This document shows, piece by piece, positions 20,219 to 27,438 of a stretch of DNA of 33,081 bases (position 1 is its first letter; every line of letters begins with the position of its first letter). Source of the stretch: a virus. The translations under genes were made by a program, and so were the position numbers. The notes under the pieces were generated by a model that was not told the origin of the DNA, searched no databases, and saw only the letters and a program-made list of their open reading frames with translations. The DNA is taken from IMG/VR virus record IMGVR_UViG_3300020174_000035, positions 1 to 33,081 of that record; one strand, given 5' to 3'.

Positions 20219-22441
20219 CTATTTCTTTTTTGCTCTAATTTTAGCAAGGTCTTCGCCGTCAATGTCGTTATCATCGTCAACGTCCATGTGCTTTAACTGA
20301 GCAGGTGATAGTTTCTTTTTCTCAGAAATATAATCACTGAACGATAGGAAAGATTCCTTCTTCATTTTCTTATGACTACCATGACCTTCTTGCATCAATA
20401 CTGTTACACTCTCATCATCAACGTGTACAGTTTCAATGCCATGTTCGAACATTACTTTGTACCAAGAGACATGACCGTTCTCATCTGGTACAGCGTGTTC
20501 GCCAGTCAGTGGAGTGCCTTCGTTCCACTCGTTGTGCATGATCTTTGTCGCGCACATATGTTGATCGCCTTCAAGTGAACCCTTCTCAACTCCGTCCACT
20601 TTTGCTTCATCTACTTTTTTCATAGGTAGCCCCTTATGTTTAGTTTTTGCGAAATCCTCTAAATCTTTTTCGGACATCGACTTCGCAAGTTTCTTAACTT
20701 CATCGGAAGCATTATCCATTTCACCGCGCTTATATGCAAGCGCCATGCCCATCATTTTCTGTTGTGCTTGTGATACAGACTTTTCAGACAGTTCAACTGA
20801 CTCTGCAACACCAGAGACCATGCGAGCAAACTTCAACTTAGCTCCGCGCGTTTCGAATTTAACTTCATCGATATCGCCTGAAGATGATTCTTGTGTGAGA
20901 TAGTAAACCATGCCTTTGCTGAGATTGACTTTAATCAGCGGGAAGATATCACCAGAAACTGTTGAGCGAGTAGCATAGCGGAACACTTGCTCGCCTGCTT
21001 TAATGTTAGCACCTTTAAGGTCTTTCTTGTCTGCAGGCTTTAGATGAAACAGAACCATTGCTTTGATGGGAGAATCTCCAATGACACCAGCGTCTTTATA
21101 GCCTTTTCTTCGACCATAGCTGATTGCTTTGTCTTCGCCAGAGTCATTGATTGTTTTTACATTAACGACTTCGTATTTCTCTGAAAGTTGGACTTCTTCC
21201 ATATGTGCTTGGGCACGAGTCAACGACTTCTGGTTCTTTTTCGCTTTCATATGACGATTCATAGCGGCAACCATATCAGCACGAGACGTTGCTTTGCTCA
21301 TCTTTCCACGTTGCTTAGAAGCAATATTTTTTTGACGCCGAATCTCTGCATTATAATTCTTTGCTTCATCTGTCTGCTCGACTGATTCGAAAAGTTCTGG
21401 AAATTCATCTTCAATTTCATCTTTACGCCATTCTAAAGTATCTTTGTCCATCAAGAACTTAACAATGTTCTTTTTATCACCAGTGATTTGATAATCTCTA
21501 CCTTTGTCAACTACCTTGACACGATGTTTTCTTTGAACCTTTTTGGCTCGTGCTGGTTCATCATCAAAGTAAGGAATATCTACTCTGATAGAGGTAGCTT
21601 CAGTAACCTGCTCGACTTCTTCTTTCATGCCTTTAATATAGTTCAACGTTTCTTTCTTTGCGAGAGGCATTGACTTAAATGTTTTCCACTCTTTGCCGTC
21701 AATATAGACAACAATAGGATCAGTCATTTTAGGACCACGGCGCTTATATGTGTGCTTTGTGCCTTTGTAATCAAGACCAGTCAGAAAATATTCCTTTGCT
21801 TCTTTCACTTCAGTCTCTTCTTTAGGCACACAATTAGGAACTTCTTTGCCGTTCTTTTTCTTTGTGCCGACCATCTCATAACCTTTCCAGCAAGGATCTT
21901 TGCCTTTCATTTTCTTTTCTTCTTCCATATCTTCTTTACCCGCGGCGCGGCCCCTATAATCTGCTTTAACTTTGCTGTCAGGCGTTCGCTCGACATCTTT
22001 AATCATCGCTGGTTTTTTCAACAACGAGCGGAGTGCTTTCTTGACTTTACCAGGAGAGTCGCTGTCCATATAGAAACGTGGTAGACCTTCGATGTCTACA
22101 CTGAACTTCGCTTCGTCAATTTCTTTTTCTTTTTTCTCGCCTGGAGTTTTTTCTTTGGCAAATTTTCTGCTTGCATCTGTTCCCCATTCATGTTTCTGAG
22201 GCGAGTATGTTTCCTCTTTAATGCCAAACAGTTTCATTGTCTGATCTGGACCCATGACCTCAGCGAACGCGGCAACAACATCATCATTCTTTTTATATGA
22301 TGATACTTTTGGCATTTTGCCTTTCTCTAAATCTTTAACGAGACCATCTAACTTACGATTTTTACGTGCCATAGGTGCAAGAACCTTAGCAACTTTCTTC
22401 AGTTGAATAGTCTGCACAGCCTCTTCGATATTGAATGTCAT
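20219..22441 (-). CDS. 740-aa modular internal head protein, candidate prohead polyprotein
   Basis: Several short modules are strung together. Residues 182-206 hold DPCWKGYEMVG-(spacer)-VPNCVP, a motif shared by many phage structural proteins. Residues 282-352 hold a compact domain (KVVDKGRDYQITGDKKNIVK). Residues 556-607 match a DUF3008-like unit (DLEDFAKTKHKGLP). Residues 613-690 hold a HMCATKIMHNEWNEGT unit. Residues 696-740 carry a capsid-targeting-like SFLSFSDYISE and a D-x-D-x-D-G calcium loop. Module borders repeat xxE followed by A or K (after residues 7, 110, 214, 281, 359, 421, 553, 612, 707), resembling T4 gp21 cleavage sites. AAGGA precedes the ATG. Cleavage into several internal peptides is inference. 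Confidence 0.8.
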   Translation of the reverse strand: MTFNIEEAVQTIQLKKVAKVLAPMARKNRKLDGLVKDLEKGKMPKVSSYKKNDDVVAAFAEVMGPDQTMKLFGIKEETYSPQKHEWGTDASRKFAKEKTPGEKKEKEIDEAKFSVDIEGLPRFYMDSDSPGKVKKALRSLLKKPAMIKDVERTPDSKVKADYRGRAAGKEDMEEEKKMKGKDPCWKGYEMVGTKKKNGKEVPNCVPKEETEVKEAKEYFLTGLDYKGTKHTYKRRGPKMTDPIVVYIDGKEWKTFKSMPLAKKETLNYIKGMKEEVEQVTEATSIRVDIPYFDDEPARAKKVQRKHRVKVVDKGRDYQITGDKKNIVKFLMDKDTLEWRKDEIEDEFPELFESVEQTDEAKNYNAEIRRQKNIASKQRGKMSKATSRADMVAAMNRHMKAKKNQKSLTRAQAHMEEVQLSEKYEVVNVKTINDSGEDKAISYGRRKGYKDAGVIGDSPIKAMVLFHLKPADKKDLKGANIKAGEQVFRYATRSTVSGDIFPLIKVNLSKGMVYYLTQESSSGDIDEVKFETRGAKLKFARMVSGVAESVELSEKSVSQAQQKMMGMALAYKRGEMDNASDEVKKLAKSMSEKDLEDFAKTKHKGLPMKKVDEAKVDGVEKGSLEGDQHMCATKIMHNEWNEGTPLTGEHAVPDENGHVSWYKVMFEHGIETVHVDDESVTVLMQEGHGSHKKMKKESFLSFSDYISEKKKLSPAQLKHMDVDDDNDIDGEDLAKIRAKKK

Positions 22442-22452
22442 GTTAGTCCTTC

Positions 22453-22734
22453 TTATTCTTCTGGTTGTTCTGGTTCAGAAACATCTGGTACTTCTTCTAC
22501 GGATGCTTCAACTTCAGCAGTACCGCTAGAACCAGGAATAATTGTTTCTGGATCAACGTCTTGCGCTCCTGAGTCTCTTTCAGCATCAACTGCCACTTCA
22601 TCTGGAGTAGCGGCAGGTATTGTGCTGTATTTACTGTATTTCGCTTCTACATCATTTTGATAGAGATTCTGATTTTTCATCATGATATCTCTAACTGCGC
22701 TCATCAAACTTGCTGGTGTATCTTTCAAATCCAT
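22453..22734 (-). CDS. Acidic low-complexity protein
   Basis: A 93-residue protein. The first 35 residues form a helix (ASLMSAVRDIMMKNQNLY). The rest is disordered and rich in Glu, Pro, Val and Ser, ending EPEQPEE. GGGAG precedes the ATG. Position between the modular head protein and a protein with a capsid-targeting-like peptide suggests an internal scaffold or head component. I know of no family for it. Confidence 0.72.
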   Translation of the reverse strand: MDLKDTPASLMSAVRDIMMKNQNLYQNDVEAKYSKYSTIPAATPDEVAVDAERDSGAQDVDPETIIPGSSGTAEVEASVEEVPDVSEPEQPEE

Positions 22735-22745
22735 GATATTCTCCC

Positions 22746-23231
22746 TTACTTGGTCATCATCTTTTTAATTTTTTGCATGAGACTAGGCTTTTGTTGAATT
22801 AAGTCCTGTCTCCATGCTAAATGCTTTGGTAGTTTTCCATCGCGAATCATTTGATGGAAAATCAATTCTAAATTTCTATAATCTGCGCCTGTCATCTGTG
22901 CAACTCTAACTGCGTTTTGCTTCGCTTTACCTGGATTCGCTTTACGATAGTCTAGATAGTAACGAATAGCTTTCTTATATGCATTTTTATTTGCAACACG
23001 ATTGATCAATCGATCAAGATCAGGTTGCATTGTAATTTCTCTTACTTCTTCGGCGACGGCTTTAGGCTTAGTACTCATCGCTTTTTCTTTTGCGTCAGCC
23101 ACTTTCGCACGATCCATGATTCGATCAAACTTATTAGCGTCACTTCTGCGCTCGCGTTTGATACGTTCTTTGGCCGCTTTCTCGTGAGAGCCTTCGTTTT
23201 TTTCTTCTGTGAAATTATTAAATGATTTCAT
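22746..23231 (-). CDS. Basic protein with capsid-targeting-like N-terminus
   Basis: A 161-residue strongly basic protein. It opens MKSFNNFTEEKNEG, close in pattern to the T4 capsid-targeting sequence MKTYQEFIAE that sends internal proteins into the prohead. The C-terminal half (DLDRLINRVANKNAYKKAIR onward, helical, with IFHQMIRDGKLPKHLAWR) is a fold I recognise from other marine phage proteins but cannot name. Packaging into the head with DNA binding is inference. The ATG overlaps the cupin stop. Confidence 0.75.
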   Translation of the reverse strand: MKSFNNFTEEKNEGSHEKAAKERIKRERRSDANKFDRIMDRAKVADAKEKAMSTKPKAVAEEVREITMQPDLDRLINRVANKNAYKKAIRYYLDYRKANPGKAKQNAVRVAQMTGADYRNLELIFHQMIRDGKLPKHLAWRQDLIQQKPSLMQKIKKMMTK

Positions 23232-23503
23232 TTCTCTACTATCTTTAAGATTAAACCTGTTTCGGCTTCTTCTTTAATCAGCCTGTGATATTCCATTTTC
23301 GAGATATTTATCGTATCACCTGTATTCAATTCGATCGGCATTTTATTTTCGTATTGAAATTTCCAACCATACCCAGCGACAACATAGAGTTCTCTATCTT
23401 TATGATCTCTATGCCATACGTATTCTTCGTCCTCTTCATCTAGATGAAATTGTCGATAAAAACTATTATCATTAATTATTGTATCTTTGTATACTTTAGA
23501 CAT
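23228..23503 (-). CDS. Small cupin-like protein
   Basis: A 91-residue protein. The motif order VWHRDHKDRELYVVAGYGWKFQ and LNTGDTINISKMEYHRLIK matches a small single-domain cupin family seen in T4-like marine phages. It has the histidine pair in the first motif and another His in YHR. Substrate is unknown. It lies between the nucleotidyltransferase fusion and the basic head-type protein. The ribosome binding site is weak, so translation may rely on coupling to the upstream gene. Confidence 0.78.
   Translation of the reverse strand: MSKVYKDTIINDNSFYRQFHLDEEDEEYVWHRDHKDRELYVVAGYGWKFQYENKMPIELNTGDTINISKMEYHRLIKEEAETGLILKIVEK
23305..23312 (-). promoter_or_regulatory. Candidate late promoter variant GATAAATA
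   Basis: Minus-strand GATAAATA inside the cupin gene, 74 bases before the 22746-23231 start. It is the same variant as at 461-468. Chance occurrence in AT-rich coding sequence is possible. Confidence 0.35.
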
Positions 23504-23509
23504 GTTAAA

Positions 23510-25267
23510 TTACCAGAAGAAATTGCCACCACCTGACATACCTAGTGATTTCGCATAACGAGGCAATCTACATGCCCAATAAGCCGCGGAAGTTTTGTCA
23601 GTTTGAGTTGAACACTTGTGTCTAGCGGCAAATGACTTTCTTGCTTCAGGATTATCAATCTTTGCTTTGAGACCAGTAGTGTCGCCGAATGTTACTTTTT
23701 TGATGTTGCCTGTGCTTGGATCTTTTACATAAACATAAAACTTTTTAGGACCACCACGTTTTGGTTTATTGAGTTCTTTACTCTCTTCACCTTCTTTCTC
23801 TTCTTCGATCATAGGACAATCGAGTGGTACCCATTCTTCATTATATTGTGCAAATTCACCGATGTCAGTATTTAAAATACTTTTATCATAGTCTGCAAAT
23901 TCAAGTCCAGATTTTCGTGCTTCATTAAATAATTTAAAATAATTAACACTGCCAACACGGAACACATTTTCTATTAGCGGCACTTCATTGTCTTTGTGAT
24001 ATTCAAGTGCTTCTTCGATCTGTGTTCTTTGATGATTTGCTAATGCAACATTCAGTGTTTGGAATACGTCTTTTTCTTCTGATATCTCATTCTTGAGATG
24101 TACATATTCTTTTTTGATTTCGTTGAGAGAGAGTCCATAACGCTCACTCTTTTTAATTAGATTTTTTTCAACTGATTCTGTAATGTTTTCCATGTCAATC
24201 TGTGTGAGCATTTCATTGATTATTTCAAGATATTCGAAATCTTGCTCAATGGAGTTCTTCAGATTTTTTCTTTGTTGAAAACTACGAAGTCTATCTTTCT
24301 CTGCCGATCTTACTTTCGGCAATAGCCGTTTTGCAATTTTTGTAATTGCGTCTTTTTTCTTTTCAAGTCTTCTATCGATTGCAATCTTAGATGAAGTTGA
24401 CAGCGATTTATAATCTTTGCCTTGTGCGCCCATCATTCTCTTACGAAGAAGTTCTCTAGCTTTTCTCTTTGATCGGACCTTTAATTTATCATTCGATGCA
24501 AGTCTGCGCATGGCTCTCATTCTACCACGCTTGATCTTTGACTTGATTCTGCGCATTGCTATCTTCTTGCGCATACGCTGTTGAATATTCAATACTTCTT
24601 GCAATGAAAGGTCTTCAGTAATACCCATTTGTGTACGAACAATTTCGTACATCTCTTTCGCGTCTCTATCCGTTAGCTTACGTGGAAGTCCACTCTTAAA
24701 TTCTTTGTATTTGCCTGCGACTGCTAATGCTCTTAACTTAGATGCGCTCATTCCTGATACGTCATCGGCATCTGGATCACGCTCACCAGCACTTACTATT
24801 TCGATGCTGTTGAATGTGTAATCTTTGCCGTTGTAATCGTTTAACAGTTTTTTGAACGCGGAGACTCTATCACTGCCCACAACAACCACAACATCTTTGA
24901 ATTTGTTGTCGAGTGTTTTGAGGACTTCGATGATAGTTCTAGCAGGAGACTTTACGACAATGTTGCCGAACGCTTTCTTTGCGAACTTGACCTTCTGGTC
25001 GTATGATAGTGGATTCTTTTTCTTGTCTTGCGAGTGTGATACGTATAGCTGTGGAGTTGCTTTACGTGATTTGGCTTCTTTGTTGATCTTGTCTACTAAC
25101 TTTTGGTGTCCCGATGTGATCGGATTCATTCGACCAAAAGATAGAACCACGACAGACCCACGCTCTTCGGATAGTTCATTTAGCTCATCAACAAGAGAAT
25201 TTTCCGCCGCCGCGGTTCGCCCGATTCCCTCATCATTATTGCTAGGAGTGTTTTCTTCTTTTTTCAT
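23510..25267 (-). CDS. Cytidylyltransferase-like nucleotidyltransferase fused to basic and C-terminal modules
   Basis: A 585-residue multidomain protein. Residues 38-190 are a nucleotidyltransferase of the HxGH superfamily: SFGRMNPITSGH (43-54) and MSASKLRALA (173-182). Residues 225-325 form a very basic helical stretch (MRRIKSKIKRGRMRAMRRLA). An acidic middle (340-500) follows. The C-terminus (540-585) is the ARHKCSTQTDK-(spacer)-YWACRLPRYAKSLG motif found at the end of several phage structural proteins. A TATAAATA promoter precedes it. The substrate may be a nucleotide or NMN-type molecule. The fusion to basic DNA-binding and virion-type parts suggests that the enzyme is a head component. 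Confidence 0.82.
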   Translation of the reverse strand: MKKEENTPSNNDEGIGRTAAAENSLVDELNELSEERGSVVVLSFGRMNPITSGHQKLVDKINKEAKSRKATPQLYVSHSQDKKKNPLSYDQKVKFAKKAFGNIVVKSPARTIIEVLKTLDNKFKDVVVVVGSDRVSAFKKLLNDYNGKDYTFNSIEIVSAGERDPDADDVSGMSASKLRALAVAGKYKEFKSGLPRKLTDRDAKEMYEIVRTQMGITEDLSLQEVLNIQQRMRKKIAMRRIKSKIKRGRMRAMRRLASNDKLKVRSKRKARELLRKRMMGAQGKDYKSLSTSSKIAIDRRLEKKKDAITKIAKRLLPKVRSAEKDRLRSFQQRKNLKNSIEQDFEYLEIINEMLTQIDMENITESVEKNLIKKSERYGLSLNEIKKEYVHLKNEISEEKDVFQTLNVALANHQRTQIEEALEYHKDNEVPLIENVFRVGSVNYFKLFNEARKSGLEFADYDKSILNTDIGEFAQYNEEWVPLDCPMIEEEKEGEESKELNKPKRGGPKKFYVYVKDPSTGNIKKVTFGDTTGLKAKIDNPEARKSFAARHKCSTQTDKTSAAYWACRLPRYAKSLGMSGGGNFFW

Positions 25268-25343
25268 ATGGAGATTGCCTTAGCCTTATCCTTTGAGCGC
25301 AGGTCTGCCGTAGCCTAAACTGCACATTAATGGTTTAACGTTA

Positions 25344-25351
25344 TATTTATA
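25344..25351 (-). promoter_or_regulatory. Late promoter TATAAATA for the nucleotidyltransferase fusion
   Basis: Minus-strand TATAAATA in the gap between the sulfotransferase stop (25357) and the ATG at 25267. The leader would be about 70 bases. It starts the late block running down to 19309. Confidence 0.72.
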
Positions 25352-25356
25352 AAATT

Positions 25357-26205
25357 TTACGGTGCAACCTTGTGTTGCATGTATTCTTCATGTGTTGTTA
25401 TCATCTTGTAACCAAGCCGTCTGAATACTGGCGTGGTCAACACTTCATTATATTTCTGTATTTGTTTCCAACTAAACTTTCTAATTTCTATCTTAGTGTA
25501 TTTAGCGTGCCTCGTAGAGTCCCACTTAGCAGACTGTGAAACTCTATCTGGTATTAATAGCTCTTTTTTTAAAGGAAAATTGAATTGCTCAGATATTTCA
25601 TCCATATGCCTCTGAGTATCTTCCTTCGACTGTATCAACTGCTCATACATTATTCTTTTATGATTCAGTGCTGGTTTACGTTTGAATACGCTGAACCAAT
25701 ATAATGTATGCTCTCTATATAGTTCACACAACCGCAATGTATTTAATGCTTGTTTTTTATCATTGAAAAAGACAAACTCATTGTCTTGATCTTCGCGTCT
25801 TGCGATAACCCATTTATATGTATTTAGTATATCTACGGATTTATTCGTAACACTCTCAAGCCACGAGTAAGGATGCTTGTGTATCCAAATGTAATTTTTA
25901 GATGTGATCGCAGGATTATCCACGTCCAATAGTTTGCTACCAGCTGGCGCTCGTGTCGAGTCCGTTTGCTGTCTTTCTATCTCAGGTCTATATAAGCCTT
26001 TCTCATTCTTCTGTGCAATCTTCAGGTCTTCTGGATCAACATCATAAGCATGTTTCCATATACCATTAAGCTGGCGTTGATGCCACATATTAATTATGCC
26101 CACTGATCTTTTTTGTTCACAATTATCTTTTAATAATTGTTCAAGAAAATTAGTGCCTGATCTCTGTAGTCCAAGAATTTGGAAGTTATGTTCATGCTTC
26201 GCCAT
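25357..26205 (-). CDS. Sulfotransferase-family protein
   Basis: A 282-residue protein. ILGLQRSGTNFLEQLL (residues 10-25) is the PAPS-binding loop (QRSGTNF) of sulfotransferases. A later IMYEQLIQSKEDTQRHMDEI fits the 3'-phosphate-binding region. Length matches the family. Phage sulfotransferases are rare but known in marine T4-like genomes; targets are not known. It lies between the ligase-like gene and the nucleotidyltransferase fusion and is probably co-transcribed with the upstream late genes. Donor specificity and target are not predictable. Confidence 0.82.
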   Translation of the reverse strand: MAKHEHNFQILGLQRSGTNFLEQLLKDNCEQKRSVGIINMWHQRQLNGIWKHAYDVDPEDLKIAQKNEKGLYRPEIERQQTDSTRAPAGSKLLDVDNPAITSKNYIWIHKHPYSWLESVTNKSVDILNTYKWVIARREDQDNEFVFFNDKKQALNTLRLCELYREHTLYWFSVFKRKPALNHKRIMYEQLIQSKEDTQRHMDEISEQFNFPLKKELLIPDRVSQSAKWDSTRHAKYTKIEIRKFSWKQIQKYNEVLTTPVFRRLGYKMITTHEEYMQHKVAP

Positions 26206-26208
26206 GCA

Positions 26209-27438
26209 CTATCTTTGCCATCCTTTAATTACATCTGGAGAAAAGTTAGCACGAGAGAATTCCATGCGATCAATAATTTTAACTGCTCCGTCTGACATGT
26301 GATCAATAGCAACAAAGCCTTCTTGATTCGTTACCTTAAATCCTTGCTTTGTTCTCAAGAATGTTCCTAGCGCAGTTGCTTGGTTCATCTTGTCTACAAT
26401 CATTTGTTTCGCATCAACGAGTAAATTCATCAGCATGAATAGATTCTGAAAGTCGGCCGAGTTGTGTCGTGTGAACACACTCATGACATCTTTTCTTTTC
26501 TGTGTCCACTCATCTTTAGACTTCTGTGTTTTCTTTTTGTCGATTTCTTTTTGATAGAAACTATGAATGTTATCGAACATGCCTTTCATATGAGTACGTG
26601 GATTAATTCGCTTGCCTTGCTTGATCAATGAATTATTGTATGCTTTTACTCTGATCAATAGTTCATTGTTATCTTTGAAAGCATTCAACAATGACGCTGG
26701 TACTTTTCTAAATGTTCTACCAGCATCTGATAGCAGTGATGTGATAGCATCTGTTTCTGCTTTTGTGAAGGTAGCGTTTCCTGTTTCGTCACGGTATGTC
26801 GCATCGGTTTGCCATATAGAACTACTCGCATTGAACTTCGATACTATGCTCTTGCCAAAAGAAGCAGACATAGATTCAAGACTATTACCGGTATAAGTAG
26901 TATGCCAAACCACTCCAATCTTAGCTCTTGCGATTTGTTTGCCAAGACTACTGTTAGTAGGAATAGCATAAACGATAGTATTAGGTTGGAAAGTATAATA
27001 AGATTGCCCATCAATGGTCTCCGTAGCTACATCTCCTTTCGTGAACATTAGATCGCCTTGATATACACCAGACTTAATACCTAACTTCGAAAACTCACTC
27101 AGTGCTATCAATAGCTTTTTCTGTAAGTCGCCTGACGTATCTGCTTTTACATCAGCAGGAGTCTTATAAACCTTTGGATTTTTGTTAAAAACGCCTTTCT
27201 TCGCGACAAAAAACTTGCCGTCACTTGGATCGATGCCCACAAACACAGCAGGCGCACCATCCCATTTCACAGTTCGAGATATCTTGCTTTTATTATGTCC
27301 AGCCAGCATGTCTCTAAGATCACGCAGAAAGTTAATTGCTTTTCGTGTGCCATCGACACCTTCGTTGAAGATCAAATCCTCAACGTGTTCCATATGAGTA
27401 TTTTTTTGTTCAATAAGAAACTGATTAAAATTTTTCAT
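26209..27438 (-). CDS. DUF6267-like protein with nucleic acid ligase-type nucleotidyltransferase motifs
   Basis: A 409-residue protein. Motifs in order match covalent nucleotidyltransferases: KWDG (58-61, Lys58 as the AMP-binding lysine), AKKG (79-82), YQGDL (126-130), EGFV (373-376) and VKIID (386-390). Motifs I, Ia and III have the spacing usual for ATP-dependent ligases. An insert of about 240 residues separates motifs III and IV. The N-terminus MKNFNQFLIEQ resembles the T4 capsid-targeting peptide. No OB-fold domain is obvious after motif V. It is co-expressed with a nuclease-like gene from a late promoter. Activity is inferred from motifs only. I recall the family as DUF6267 without a known function. 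Confidence 0.72.
   Translation of the reverse strand: MKNFNQFLIEQKNTHMEHVEDLIFNEGVDGTRKAINFLRDLRDMLAGHNKSKISRTVKWDGAPAVFVGIDPSDGKFFVAKKGVFNKNPKVYKTPADVKADTSGDLQKKLLIALSEFSKLGIKSGVYQGDLMFTKGDVATETIDGQSYYTFQPNTIVYAIPTNSSLGKQIARAKIGVVWHTTYTGNSLESMSASFGKSIVSKFNASSSIWQTDATYRDETGNATFTKAETDAITSLLSDAGRTFRKVPASLLNAFKDNNELLIRVKAYNNSLIKQGKRINPRTHMKGMFDNIHSFYQKEIDKKKTQKSKDEWTQKRKDVMSVFTRHNSADFQNLFMLMNLLVDAKQMIVDKMNQATALGTFLRTKQGFKVTNQEGFVAIDHMSDGAVKIIDRMEFSRANFSPDVIKGWQR

Noticed and set aside
25268-25343. A 13-codon frame with ATG near 25326 in the leader of the nucleotidyltransferase fusion (MCSLGYGRPALKG)
   Set aside because: It is very short, has no convincing ribosome binding site and no evidence of attenuation. 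It could be a leader peptide but cannot be supported.
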